From Phaeobacter porticola (GTDB lineage Bacteria > Pseudomonadota > Alphaproteobacteria > Rhodobacterales > Rhodobacteraceae), in the NCBI RefSeq assembly GCF_001888185.1, contig NZ_CP016364.1, positions 682,001-746,000 of the forward strand: DNA of 64,000 nt, written 5' to 3'. Shown here in pieces: positions 17,347 through 26,637 of this stretch. The translations under genes and the position numbers were made by a program. A model generated the notes under the pieces. The model saw only the letters and a program-made list of their open reading frames with translations. It did no database searches and was not told the origin of the DNA. Position 1 is the first letter of the stretch. Each line of letters opens with the position of its first letter.

Positions 17347-18689
17347 AGTGTCGACACTGCGCGACAGAATTGTCGCAAGATATTCTGGATCTGGGCCATG
17401 CCCCGCCTTCGAACGCCTATCTAAAAACCGCGCAATTGCGGGCGCCAGAGGTCCATTTCCCCCTGCGATTGCTGTTCTGCCCGGAGTGCTATCTGGTTCA
17501 GACAGAGGACTACGCTGCGGCGGAAGATCTGTTTGACGCGGAATATGTCTATTTTTCCTCGACTTCGCGCAGCTGGCTGGATCATGCCACGCGGTTCTGC
17601 AACGGCGCGATTGAGCGGTTTGGCCTGACAGCGGGGAGCTATGTGGTCGAAATCGCCTCGAACGATGGCTACCTGCTACAAAATTTCGTCGCTGCCGGGA
17701 TTCCCTGTCTGGGGTTTGAACCTACGGCAAGCACGGCTGATGTGGCGCGCAATAAGGCCGTTGAAACCCGGCAGGCCTTCTTTAACACCGCAGAGGCTGA
17801 GACATTGCGCAAGTCGCGTGACGGACGTGGGGCCGATCTTATTGTTGGCAACAACGTCTATGCCCATGTGCCGGACATCAATGATTTCACCCAAGGTCTT
17901 GCGGCGTTGCTGGCATCCGAAGGGGTGATTTCGCTGGAATTTCCACATTTGTGTGAGCTGGTAGAACAGGGACAGTTTGATACCGTCTATCACGAGCATT
18001 TCTCGTATCTGTCGTTGACCACGGTCAAACGGATCCTTGGGAGCGTCGGCCTGCGGATTTTTGATCTGGAAAAGTTACCGACCCATGGCGGCAGCCTGCG
18101 AGTCTGGGCATGCCATGACGCAGCCAGCCACGAAACCCACGCAGCGGTTGCTGCGATGCTGCGCCGCGAGGCGAATGCAACGGTGCCTCAGGGCGCGGGC
18201 GGATCGCAGGCTGGTGCCTCTGTCGGGGTTGGCGCAGTCGAGTATTACAGCCGTCTTCAGGCGCAGGCGAATGGGGCGGCACATGCGTTGCTTGATTTTC
18301 TGATGCGCTGCCGTGACCGCGGCGAAACGGTTGCGGGATATGGGGCCGCGGCCAAGGGGACCACATTGCTTAACTATGCCGGCGTGGATCGTCGGCTGCT
18401 GAGCTATATCGCGGATGCCGCGCCATTCAAACAGGGCCGTTTTCTGCCCGGTGCGCATATCCCGGTGGTTTCGCCAACCCATCTGCGGGACAATCCGCCC
18501 GATCATTTGTTGATCCTGCCATGGAACCTGCGTGAAGAAATCGCGGCCGATCTGACCGGGATCAGCGCGCAGCACGGCACCACGCTCTGGACCGTAATGC
18601 CGCGTCCCGCACCGGTGCAGACGGCGGCTCACTCGGTGACACCCGCATATGACCCGGCACTGCCGTTGTCTACAAGCAAGGCAGGCTGA
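17343..18689 (+). CDS. Sugar C-methyltransferase (TylC3-like, SAM dependent)
   Basis: This 448-aa protein has the three-part layout of NDP-ketosugar C3-methyltransferases. An N-terminal zinc-binding region carries CRHC and CPEC at residues 3-6 and about 44-47. The central SAM domain has VVEIASNDGYLL and YHEHFSYLSL, the latter with the family's catalytic HEH-type motif. The C-terminal Methyltransf_14-like domain has GYGAAAKGTTLLNY. It probably adds a methyl branch at C3 of the CDP-4-keto-6-deoxy sugar, which points to a branched sugar. Overlaps with both neighbours are minimal. Confidence 0.9.
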   Translation: MKCRHCATELSQDILDLGHAPPSNAYLKTAQLRAPEVHFPLRLLFCPECYLVQTEDYAAAEDLFDAEYVYFSSTSRSWLDHATRFCNGAIERFGLTAGSYVVEIASNDGYLLQNFVAAGIPCLGFEPTASTADVARNKAVETRQAFFNTAEAETLRKSRDGRGADLIVGNNVYAHVPDINDFTQGLAALLASEGVISLEFPHLCELVEQGQFDTVYHEHFSYLSLTTVKRILGSVGLRIFDLEKLPTHGGSLRVWACHDAASHETHAAVAAMLRREANATVPQGAGGSQAGASVGVGAVEYYSRLQAQANGAAHALLDFLMRCRDRGETVAGYGAAAKGTTLLNYAGVDRRLLSYIADAAPFKQGRFLPGAHIPVVSPTHLRDNPPDHLLILPWNLREEIAADLTGISAQHGTTLWTVMPRPAPVQTAAHSVTPAYDPALPLSTSKAG

Positions 18690-18691
18690 CC

Positions 18692-19906
18692 ATGACAGAC
18701 ATCAAACTGAGCATCTGTGTGCCAACGTTTAATCGGGCGCGCTACCTAGAGAGTCTGTTGCAGTCGCTGCAACAACAAATGGGGCTGTTTCCTTGGCCGG
18801 TCGAGGTGATTGTGTCGGACAATGCTTCCGACGATGAGACCCCAGAGGTGATCAAGAGCATGCAGGGACATCTGCGGCTGCGATGCCTGACGCAGTCAGA
18901 AAACATTGGCGCGCTGCGCAATATTCAAAAAGCCATGCGCGCGGCGACCGGCGAATATGCGGTCTATCTCGCCGATGACGATCGGCTTGTGCCAGAGGCG
19001 CTGATCCGGGCCGTTGCTCAGCTTGATGCGATGCCCAGTGCGGTAACGCTGTATGCGCCGTGGAATTCCGTCGATTTGGTCACCGGAGACGAAGGGGGGC
19101 CCTTTTATTGTCAGCCAAAAACAATGTGCATAGCAAAAGGCGACTACGCAGGCTTGTTGCGGCATGTCCTTGATCACAGTGTTTTTGCCGAGATTTCAAT
19201 TGTGCGTGTGTCGGCGTTGAGACATCTGACACCGGTTGCCAATGACATCGCGTTCTGGGCCTTTACGGTGCCGTGTGAATACCTGGGGTTTGGGGATGTA
19301 ATTTTCTCGCATGAGCCCTTTTATCTGTCTGTTGGCCGACACTTTGTCGGTGAGTACCGTGCGCGGCTGGGGCACGACGAAGTGAAGATCGGGTGGGATA
19401 AATACCGTGGCGGTTTGGAGCACCTATTTGGGATGGCGTTGCAGCAAGGCGGTGTTGAAAATTCGCAGAATCTTCGTCTCAAAGCGGAGAATATTATCAC
19501 CAACCGGATGCTGGTTGCACTACGTCTGCGGATGAATCAAGGAGCCGACCCGATTGAAACCTATGCATTGGCGGCGCGGGTGCGCGGGCAAGGTCAGGCG
19601 GGGCTATTGGCAGATAGGATGGACCAGATCCGGCTTGCGGCGGCTTTGCAATATATTTGTGTTCTGTTGCCCGACGTGCTGCAGGCCGAAGGAGTGGCGG
19701 TCATTGGCAGCTGCCCACCTGCCACGATGGAGGCGCTGGCCGGTATCGCCAGCGCGCCGCTGCGCGAGGTACGCGATGCTGAGGATATCCGGGCCTCTGA
19801 CATCGTGTTCAACCTAGGCGACGCGGGTGATCCGCTGCATGTTGCCGCAGCACAGACAGCGCTGGTTGCCCTGACCGAGGGTGATCTGATGCGTAAGTTT
19901 GCCTGA
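18692..19906 (+). CDS. Glycosyltransferase family 2 protein
   Basis: This 404-aa GT2 enzyme begins KLSICVPTFNRARYLESLL and has VEVIVSDNASDDETPEV and VYLADDDRL, which correspond to the nucleotide-sugar and metal-binding motifs of the GT-A fold. The last 100 or so residues are not typical of the catalytic core and are not recognised. It starts 2 bp after the methyltransferase stop. It may transfer the branched sugar made by this operon or a neighbouring residue of the same glycan. Confidence 0.85.
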   Translation: MTDIKLSICVPTFNRARYLESLLQSLQQQMGLFPWPVEVIVSDNASDDETPEVIKSMQGHLRLRCLTQSENIGALRNIQKAMRAATGEYAVYLADDDRLVPEALIRAVAQLDAMPSAVTLYAPWNSVDLVTGDEGGPFYCQPKTMCIAKGDYAGLLRHVLDHSVFAEISIVRVSALRHLTPVANDIAFWAFTVPCEYLGFGDVIFSHEPFYLSVGRHFVGEYRARLGHDEVKIGWDKYRGGLEHLFGMALQQGGVENSQNLRLKAENIITNRMLVALRLRMNQGADPIETYALAARVRGQGQAGLLADRMDQIRLAAALQYICVLLPDVLQAEGVAVIGSCPPATMEALAGIASAPLREVRDAEDIRASDIVFNLGDAGDPLHVAAAQTALVALTEGDLMRKFA

Positions 19907-19917
19907 AGGGGGCCGAG

Positions 19918-20808
19918 ATGGATCAGCCACATTTTCTGCTGACAGGGTCTACCGGATTTGTCGGGCGAGCGGTGACGCAAGAGCTGCACGCCGCCAATGT
20001 GCCCGTGCGACATGTCATTCGGCGCGGCACGGTGGATCGGCTGGCCACGCTTGGCCCGCAGGATAGTGTTGTGGAATGTGATGATGTCTTTGCGCAACCG
20101 GCAGATTGGTGGACCGAGGTTGCGACAGGTTGCGAGACGCTGCTGCATCTTGCCTGGTACGCCGAGCCGGGAAAATATCAGTTATCACCACGCAATTTCG
20201 ATTGCCTTTGCGGCACGCTACAAATTGCCGAAGGGGCAATTCAGGCAGGCGTTGCGCGGTTTGTCGGCACGGGCACCTGTCTGGAATATGATCTGCGTGG
20301 TGGCGAGGTTAGCGCCCAGACGCGGCTTGATCCGCAATCGCCCTATGCGGCAGCCAAGGCGGCCTGTGCGCTGTCACTGGGGCAGCTGTTGCCGCAGGCT
20401 GGCATGTCGTTTCTCTGGGCACGTTTGTTCTATCTCTATGGTGCGGGCGAGGATCCGCGTCGGCTGACCGCCTATATCCACCGGCAGTTGGCTGCGGGCG
20501 AGGCGGCGGATCTGTCCGCCGGTGACCAGATACGTGATTTTCTGGATGTGCGGGACGCCGCGCGCCTGCTAGTGCGAGAGGCCCTGTCTGCGCGCACGGG
20601 AGCAACCAATATTTCCAGCGGGCGCGGGGTTTCTGTGCGGGCATTGGCTGAGCAGATTGCCGATGGCTATGGCCGCCGAGATTTGCTGCGCTTTGGCGTG
20701 CGCCCCGGCAACCCTGATGACCCGCCCGTGGTGATCGGGCTGCGCGAGGGTGACACCGATGCGGCCCCGCCTGATCACGTGGTGGCCAAGAGGGTTGGCG
20801 CTGCATAA
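19918..20808 (+). CDS. NAD-dependent epimerase/dehydratase (SDR), probable 4-ketosugar reductase
   Basis: This 296-aa extended SDR protein has the NAD(P)-binding motif LLTGSTGFVGRAV near the N-terminus and the catalytic YAAAK in QSPYAAAKAACAL. In this position a C4-ketoreductase that completes the CDP-deoxysugar is expected, as RfbJ does for abequose. That assignment is inferred from order and family. It lies 11 bp after the glycosyltransferase. Confidence 0.85.
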   Translation: MDQPHFLLTGSTGFVGRAVTQELHAANVPVRHVIRRGTVDRLATLGPQDSVVECDDVFAQPADWWTEVATGCETLLHLAWYAEPGKYQLSPRNFDCLCGTLQIAEGAIQAGVARFVGTGTCLEYDLRGGEVSAQTRLDPQSPYAAAKAACALSLGQLLPQAGMSFLWARLFYLYGAGEDPRRLTAYIHRQLAAGEAADLSAGDQIRDFLDVRDAARLLVREALSARTGATNISSGRGVSVRALAEQIADGYGRRDLLRFGVRPGNPDDPPVVIGLREGDTDAAPPDHVVAKRVGAA

Positions 20809-20867
20809 TCCAATACGAATTGCGCCCCCTGATCCCCATTCCCAAGACCTGAAACGAGAGCCCAGAT

Positions 20868-21638
20868 ATGACAACTTTTGCCGCAGATATCCCCGCCCGT
20901 CTCGACTCCATGCGCAATCACGAAGGATTGCAATCCTCTGCGATGGCCTTCCTGAGAGCCTCTGCACGCGCCGAGTATTCTTACAACTATCACTGGTTGG
21001 GACGGCCGATTATCCAGTATCCACAGGATATTGTGGCCATGCAGGAACTGATCTGGCAGATCAAACCGGATCTGATTATCGAAACCGGTATTGCCCATGG
21101 TGGATCGCTGATCTTCTCGGCCTCCATGTTGGCGCAACTTGATATGCATGAGGCGATCGAAGCCGGGACTATGTTTGATCCGGCACAGTCAAAGCGCAGG
21201 GTGCTGGGTGTCGATATTGATATCCGTCCGCACAATCGTGACGCAATTGATGCGCATCCGATGCGCTCGCGGATTGAAATGATCGAAGGGTCGTCCATTG
21301 ATGCAGGGATCGTACAGCAGGTGAAGGAGATCGCGGCAGGCTACGACAAAGTGCTGATCTGCCTGGACAGCAATCACACTCATGACCATGTGCTGCAAGA
21401 GCTGCGCGCCTATGCCGATCTGACGTCGGTCGATAGCTATTGCGTTGTTTTCGATACGTTGATTGAGGATATGGAAGACGACACCTATCCAGATCGTCCC
21501 TGGGGCAAAGGCGACAACCCGCGCACCGCGGTTGAGGCCTATCTGAAAGAGAACGACTGTTTTGAGACGGATGAAGATATCCATGACCGTCTGTTGATCA
21601 CAGTGGCCCGTGGTGGGTTTCTGCGCCGGGTCAAATAA
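20868..21638 (+). CDS. CmcI-like cephalosporin hydroxylase-family protein, probable sugar O-methyltransferase
   Basis: This 256-aa protein belongs to the CmcI family, named for a cephamycin enzyme but now associated mainly with SAM-dependent O-methylation of sugars such as rhamnose. The SAM-site region IKPDLIIETGIAHGGSLIF is near residue 70, with VLGVDIDIRPHNRDAI following and LICLDSNHTHDHV near residue 165. It is the last gene of the surface-sugar operon and is followed by a strong terminator. It could O-methylate the finished sugar. Confidence 0.83.
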   Translation: MTTFAADIPARLDSMRNHEGLQSSAMAFLRASARAEYSYNYHWLGRPIIQYPQDIVAMQELIWQIKPDLIIETGIAHGGSLIFSASMLAQLDMHEAIEAGTMFDPAQSKRRVLGVDIDIRPHNRDAIDAHPMRSRIEMIEGSSIDAGIVQQVKEIAAGYDKVLICLDSNHTHDHVLQELRAYADLTSVDSYCVVFDTLIEDMEDDTYPDRPWGKGDNPRTAVEAYLKENDCFETDEDIHDRLLITVARGGFLRRVK

Positions 21639-21667
21639 GGTCGGTTCGCTGGTTTTGAGAAAGAGAG

Positions 21668-21694
21668 GGTGCAGCATTGGCTGCGCCCTTTTTG
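21668..21694 (+). terminator. Rho-independent terminator of the CDP-sugar operon
   Basis: A 9-bp stem GGGTGCAGC / GCTGCGCCC (one G-T pair) with a 4-base loop is followed directly by TTTTT. It lies 30 bp after the CmcI-like gene. Confidence 0.88.
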
Positions 21695-21816
21695 TATCTG
21701 AAATCCTGTTTAGACCCAGGGACAGGGACAATTTTCACACGGTGCTGTGCCAAGCAGCAACATCCGCCCTAGCGATCCTTTGCGCGGGCGGGCTCGGGCT
21801 TGTTTCTGGATGCCGG

Positions 21817-22896
21817 TCAGAGACAGCGGACCTCAACAAAATCCAGGTTTCGGCTGACCAGTTGCGCTACGATCTCGTCCCGGTAGGCAGGATTTGAAAT
21901 CGCAAGTATATCGCCGGGACGGGCATCCGAGTAGAACTTGTCGGGGCCGTGGATCGGCTTGATCGAACCGGGCAGCCAGCGCCCCTGTTTGCTGGGGTTG
22001 ATATCAACGGCATAGGGCACATTGCCCACCAACCGCCCCAGACGGTTGGCGTGCCACAGAAACATACATCCCTTGGTCGCGGCTCCCCAGAAAAAACAGT
22101 GGCCCTTGGGGCCGGTCAGAGCCTCCAGCTGGTCAATCTGTCGCTCTAATGCAGGGAACAGGTCGTCAAATCCAATGTCCTGCCAATTGTCGCCTGTGTA
22201 GGCCGTGTCAAACCCATTGGCGAGGTCGCCGAGGTTGGCAATGATATATTGATATTGCGCGCCAAAACACAATTGAGCGTCGTGAACCTTGCCGCCAAAC
22301 AGGGCAGCGAGCGCCTGTTGACTGAAGTAGTTCACGTGTTCGTAGGTGATGTCAAAGAACGTGTTATTCTGCAAAATCCAGTCCAGATTGGGCACTTCGA
22401 TATAGATATCCGTGTCGCCAAAGACCTGGTGCAGCATGGCCAGAAACCTATGCGGTTGCGGGATATGTTCCAGCACGTGGCGCAGCACAACGATATCTGC
22501 AGGCACCCGGTCATTACTGCCCAGATAGCGCTGTTCAATATAAGCGGCGTCGCCGGTATAGGTGGTGTCGTAGCCCTGGCAGGTGAAATGTCCGGCCTGA
22601 TGGGCGAGGGTCAGGAAATCTCCCTTGCCGCACCCAACCTCCACCAATGTGCTGCCAGCGGGATAGCGCTGTGTCAGAGCACCAAGCACTTGTTTCATAT
22701 GGGATAAGAACTGGCTTGAATGGGCCTGACTGTTCTCATAGCTGGTGTCATAGTAGGTTGCATCCGGGTCAAACCGGGCGTTTTCGACAAAGTTCAGCAC
22801 ATGATTACGTCGCAGCTGCATGGCACCGGTGCTCTGATCGTCCTGCGGGTTGAGCAACGGATTGTTGGGCGTGGTGGGCAGATGCAGGGCAGTCAT
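21817..22896 (-). CDS. Class I SAM-dependent methyltransferase, C-methyltransferase family with reduced zinc region
   Basis: This 359-aa protein has VEVGCGKGDFLTLAH (SAM motif I), VVLRHVLEHIP, YEHVNYFS and a C-terminal GAATKGCMFLW segment. Its architecture therefore resembles the sugar C-methyltransferase at 17343. The segment YENSQAHSSQFL matches the family's YENSLHFSPRF. The expected second CxxC, just before NFVENARFDP, is replaced by LRRNHV, so the zinc site looks lost. The ATG at 22896 is preceded by AGAGGA at good spacing. The frame stays open upstream to 23103 and includes CQLC, perhaps a relic. It is convergent with the sugar operon. Confidence 0.82.
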   Translation of the reverse strand: MTALHLPTTPNNPLLNPQDDQSTGAMQLRRNHVLNFVENARFDPDATYYDTSYENSQAHSSQFLSHMKQVLGALTQRYPAGSTLVEVGCGKGDFLTLAHQAGHFTCQGYDTTYTGDAAYIEQRYLGSNDRVPADIVVLRHVLEHIPQPHRFLAMLHQVFGDTDIYIEVPNLDWILQNNTFFDITYEHVNYFSQQALAALFGGKVHDAQLCFGAQYQYIIANLGDLANGFDTAYTGDNWQDIGFDDLFPALERQIDQLEALTGPKGHCFFWGAATKGCMFLWHANRLGRLVGNVPYAVDINPSKQGRWLPGSIKPIHGPDKFYSDARPGDILAISNPAYRDEIVAQLVSRNLDFVEVRCL

Positions 22897-22997
22897 TCTG
22901 GAATCCTCTGACAGGGTTCGCCCGATTGGACAAAGCTGGCAGAAATCTCGCAAATCTGTCTCAAGATTCAGTAAATTTCGGACCCGTTCCAGAGCCT

Positions 22998-24200
22998 CTA
23001 GAGGGCAAGGTTGAAGACGGAGTTGGTGTCCAGAAGATATTGTGAGATTACCGGGCCGCTGGCAGCGCCGATGGCGCGGGCGTTGGGGCCGATGGCGCCG
23101 CATTCAATGTGGGGCGGGATCAGGCCACGGGCGTCGAGATTGGACAAGGCGGCGCGGGTGCGCTCGACCAGGGCTGCGCGGATGCTGTCGGGCAGGGCAC
23201 CGTCGATCAGCACCGCTTCGAAGTCGATCACTGCGCAGGTGGCGAGGCTGGCGCGGGCGATGGCGTCTGCGGCCTGATCCAGCCAGGGGGTGACCTCGGC
23301 GTCAAATCCCGACCAGTGCATCGGCAGCTGCCAGAGCTGACCGGGATCTTTGCCCGCATCGCGCAGGCGCTGTTCAAGGAGGTGGATGGAGGCAAGATCG
23401 AGGAGCTTCGCCTCCCGTCCGTCGGGGCCCAGTGTCGACAGGGAGCCGAGCGCGCCGGCGTTGCCCTGATTACCCTCCAGCACCCGGTGGTTCAGCACCA
23501 CGCCGCCGCCGATAAAGGCGCCGACAAAGAAATAAGCGTAGTCGCGGTAGGCCTTGCCCCGGCCATACATGTGTTCGGCGCGGCAGGCGGCGGTAGCGTC
23601 ATTGACAACATGCACAGGCAGGGGGCTGAAGCGCGCAATTTCAGATGTGAAATCAACCGTCTGCCAATCTGCAAGTGCCTCTGCCGGGGCATTGATCTGG
23701 GCATGCCAAGTCCAGAGCTGAAAGGGGGCGGCGACGCCGATACCGCAGATGCGCGGGTGCAGCTCTGACGGCAATGCCGCCTCGATCTGGCGCATGCTGT
23801 CGCGCAGGAAATCAAAGACCACCGTCGGCGTGGGGTAGGGATAGCGCAGCCGTAGCTGCTGGCGCACCGCACCGCAGACATCCATCAGCAATACCTCGAC
23901 GCTGCGGCGGCCGATCTTCAGCCCGTAGGAAAACAGGCCGTCAGGATTGAGCCCCATGGGCACCGAGGGTTTGCCAACCCGGCCGCGCTGGGTCTCGCCA
24001 CGCCTTAGCAGCCCATCGGTTTCGAGTTTGCGCAGGATGACGGAGACGGTTTGTGGCGACAGGCCGGTGCCGCGGGCCAGCGCGCTGCCGGGCATCGCTC
24101 CGTTGCGCTGCAGGAGAGACAGGATCAGCCGTTCATTGAACACGCGGACGCCGGTCTGATTGACGCCGCCGCTCAGGGATCTGGCTTGCTCTTGTTCCAT
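22998..24200 (-). CDS. frcR: ROK-family transcriptional regulator of fructose uptake (FrcR-like)
   Basis: This 400-aa regulator has an N-terminal winged helix-turn-helix ([21 protein letters not shown], about residues 40-60) and a ROK sugar-binding domain with [15 protein letters not shown] and [19 protein letters not shown]. The zinc-binding CxCGxxGC motif of ROK kinases is absent, as expected for a regulator. It is divergent from frcBCAK, the arrangement known from Sinorhizobium meliloti, and a 25-bp palindrome lies between them. The start could be the ATG at 24200 or the GTG at 24218. Confidence 0.85.
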   Translation of the reverse strand: MEQEQARSLSGGVNQTGVRVFNERLILSLLQRNGAMPGSALARGTGLSPQTVSVILRKLETDGLLRRGETQRGRVGKPSVPMGLNPDGLFSYGLKIGRRSVEVLLMDVCGAVRQQLRLRYPYPTPTVVFDFLRDSMRQIEAALPSELHPRICGIGVAAPFQLWTWHAQINAPAEALADWQTVDFTSEIARFSPLPVHVVNDATAACRAEHMYGRGKAYRDYAYFFVGAFIGGGVVLNHRVLEGNQGNAGALGSLSTLGPDGREAKLLDLASIHLLEQRLRDAGKDPGQLWQLPMHWSGFDAEVTPWLDQAADAIARASLATCAVIDFEAVLIDGALPDSIRAALVERTRAALSNLDARGLIPPHIECGAIGPNARAIGAASGPVISQYLLDTNSVFNLAL

Positions 24201-24253
24201 GCGGCGGACCCTAATCACGCTTCGAGGTCTACGGAAAGTGCGGATATCACCTT

Positions 24254-24278
24254 AATAAGTCAAGTTGATTTACTTATT
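24254..24278. promoter_or_regulatory. Palindromic operator between the ROK regulator and frcB
   Basis: AATAAGTCAA-gttga-TTTACTTATT is a 10+5+10 inverted repeat with one mismatch, in an AT-rich patch of otherwise GC-rich DNA. It lies about 53 bp before the regulator start and 90 bp before frcB. It is the obvious candidate binding site for the ROK protein on both promoters. Confidence 0.7.
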
Positions 24279-24368
24279 GACAGGGAGGCCAGAATCACGG
24301 CCCTCTATGGGCGACATGGCGGCCCGACCGTCTTGTTTATTTTCATTGTGATGCTGAGGGAGGACATC

Positions 24369-25385
24369 ATGAAGAAGCTACTATTGGGTACCGCCATTGG
24401 ATTTGCGGCCATGACCGGCAGCGCCTTTGCGGCAGAGGGCGTGACCGCCTGTTTGATTACCAAGACCGACACCAATCCGTTTTTCGTCAAGATGAAAGAG
24501 GGCGCCGAGGCCAAGGCGGCAGAGCTGGGCATGACGCTCAAAAGCTTTGCCGGGAAGGTGGATGGCGACCATGAAACCCAGGTTGCGGCGATTGAGACCT
24601 GCATTGCCGATGGTGCCAAGGGCATCCTGCTGACCGCCTCTGATACCTCGTCGATTGTACCGGCAGTGCAGCAGGCGCGCGACGCTGGTCTGGTGGTGAT
24701 TGCGCTGGATACGCCGCTGGAGCCGATTGATTCCGCCGATGCCACATTTGCTACCGACAATTTTCTGGCTGGTGAGCTGATTGGCAAATGGGCGGCGGCG
24801 AGCCTGGGTGATGAGGCGGCGAATGCCAAGATCGCGATGCTGGATCTGGCTGTCAGTCAGCCCACCGTGGGCGTGCTGCGCGATCAGGGCTTCCTGCAGG
24901 GGTTTGGCATTGATCTGGGCGATCCCAACAAATGGGGCGACGAGACGGATCCGCGCATTGTCGGCAATGATATCACCGCAGGCAATGAAGAGGGCGGTCG
25001 CCGCGCGATGGAGAACCTGCTGGCCAAGGATCCTATGATCAATGTGGTCTACACCATCAACGAGCCGGCGGCTGCAGGTGCCTATGAGGCGCTGAAGTCG
25101 ATTGGCCGCGAAAATGATGTGCTGATTGTATCCGTGGACGGTGGGTGCCCCGGCGTACAGAACATCAAGGACGGTGTGATCGGGGCCACATCGCAGCAGT
25201 ATCCGCTGTTGATGGCCTCCAAGGGGATCGAGGCGATCAGCGCCTGGGCCACCACTGGAGAGAAACCCGCACCGACACCGGGCAAGGCGTTCTTCGACAC
25301 CGGTGTGGCATTGGTGACCGATCAGCCCGCAGAAGGTGTTGACAGCATCGACACTGCCGAAGGGACCAATCTCTGCTGGGGTTGA
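24369..25385 (+). CDS. frcB: Fructose ABC transporter substrate-binding protein
   Basis: This 338-aa periplasmic protein has a signal peptide ending GSAFA near residue 20. The mature part ([20 protein letters not shown]) and the C-terminal ESIDT/CWG-type ending match my memory of S. meliloti FrcB closely. It binds fructose, possibly also mannose or ribose. The ATG at 24369 has AGGGAGGA just upstream; the longer open frame to 24051 is ignored. A strong GAAA-capped hairpin follows the gene, and frcC begins 190 bp later. Confidence 0.93.
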   Translation: MKKLLLGTAIGFAAMTGSAFAAEGVTACLITKTDTNPFFVKMKEGAEAKAAELGMTLKSFAGKVDGDHETQVAAIETCIADGAKGILLTASDTSSIVPAVQQARDAGLVVIALDTPLEPIDSADATFATDNFLAGELIGKWAAASLGDEAANAKIAMLDLAVSQPTVGVLRDQGFLQGFGIDLGDPNKWGDETDPRIVGNDITAGNEEGGRRAMENLLAKDPMINVVYTINEPAAAGAYEALKSIGRENDVLIVSVDGGCPGVQNIKDGVIGATSQQYPLLMASKGIEAISAWATTGEKPAPTPGKAFFDTGVALVTDQPAEGVDSIDTAEGTNLCWG

Positions 25386-25464
25386 TCCCATCAGACCCCC
25401 TATAGAGGCAGGCCGAACAGAGCTTGAGCGGCGTCAGTAGACGCTGACCATCAAGGCGAGCCAT

Positions 25465-25488
25465 GGGGGCGGTGGAAACATCGCCCCC
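25465..25488 (+). promoter_or_regulatory. GAAA-tetraloop stem-loop between frcB and frcC
   Basis: GGGGGCGGTG-GAAA-CATCGCCCCC forms a 10-bp stem (one G-U pair) capped by a GNRA tetraloop. No T tract follows, so it is more likely an RNA stabiliser or partial attenuator that keeps frcB message above that of frcCAK. Confidence 0.65.
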
Positions 25489-25575
25489 TCTGCGCCGCTG
25501 CGGACCTGTTTTGCTGCTGCGTTCTGGTCGCGGGTGCCTGTGCCCCACCGGACGCCGGATTTTACGGAGAGAGTT

Positions 25576-26637
25576 ATGACCACGCCCCAAAGCTATGAAG
25601 CGGCGGCCAGCGGCAGCCCCGAGGCCGTTGCGGATTTCGACCAGGGAGAGACCTCCTTTATCAGTCGCTTTCAACATATGCTGCATGTGACCCCATCGCT
25701 GGTGCCGCTGATCGTGCTGGTGCTGTCGGTGATCGTGTTTGGGCTGCTGCTGGGCAGCAAGTTTTTTTCCCCCTTTGCGCTGACGCTGATCCTGCAACAG
25801 GTGGGCATTGTCGGCATTGTGGCCTGCGCGCAGTCGTTGGTGATCCTGACCGCAGGCATCGACCTGTCGGTAGGGGCTATCATGGTGCTCAGCTCGGTGG
25901 TGATGGGGCAATTCACCTTTCGCTATGGGTTGCCACCCGAGGTGGCGGTGGCCTGTGGGTTGATCTGCGGCACCATCTGCGGCTTTATCAATGGCTGGCT
26001 GGTGGCGCGGATGAAACTGCCGCCCTTTATCGTGACGCTGGGCATGTGGCAGATCGTGCTGGCGAGCAACTTCTTGTATTCGGCCAATGAAACCATCCGC
26101 AGCCAGACCATCGCTGCCGAGGCGCCGCTGCTGCAGCTGTTTGGCGAGAAAATCAAGATTGGCGGCGCGGTCTTCACCTACGGCGTGATCTTCATGGTCA
26201 TACTGGTGGTTCTGCTGGCCTATGTGCTGCGCCACACAGCCTGGGGGCGCCATGTCTATGCGGTCGGCGACGATCCGGAGGCGGCAGAGCTGTCGGGGGT
26301 GAAGGTCACGCGGGTGCTGATCTCGGTCTATATGCTGTCGGGGCTGATCTGTGCCTTTGCCGGCTGGGCGATGATCGGGCGCATCGGGTCAGTCTCGCCC
26401 ACCTCAGGACAGCTCGCCAATATTGAGAGCATCACGGCGGTGGTGATCGGCGGGATTTCACTGTTTGGTGGACGCGGGTCGATCCTGGGCACATTTTTTG
26501 GCGCGCTGATCGTGGGGGTCTTTACCCTTGGGCTGCGCCTTCTTGGAGCGGATGCACAGTGGACCTACCTGCTGATCGGCCTGCTTATCATTGCGGCGGT
26601 GGCCGTGGATCAATGGATCAGAAAGGTGTCTGTCTGA
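25576..26637 (+). CDS. frcC: Fructose ABC transporter permease
   Basis: This 353-aa inner-membrane permease of the ribose/BPD_transp_2 type has an N-terminal cytoplasmic stretch of about 40 residues before the first span. The motifs LTAGIDLSVGAIMVLSSV and VYAVGDDPEAAELSGVKV are classic for RbsC/FrcC proteins. The ATG at 25576 (MTTPQSYEAA) follows GGAGAGAG. The stop overlaps the frcA start (TGATG). It works with FrcB and FrcA in fructose uptake. Confidence 0.93.
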   Translation: MTTPQSYEAAASGSPEAVADFDQGETSFISRFQHMLHVTPSLVPLIVLVLSVIVFGLLLGSKFFSPFALTLILQQVGIVGIVACAQSLVILTAGIDLSVGAIMVLSSVVMGQFTFRYGLPPEVAVACGLICGTICGFINGWLVARMKLPPFIVTLGMWQIVLASNFLYSANETIRSQTIAAEAPLLQLFGEKIKIGGAVFTYGVIFMVILVVLLAYVLRHTAWGRHVYAVGDDPEAAELSGVKVTRVLISVYMLSGLICAFAGWAMIGRIGSVSPTSGQLANIESITAVVIGGISLFGGRGSILGTFFGALIVGVFTLGLRLLGADAQWTYLLIGLLIIAAVAVDQWIRKVSV

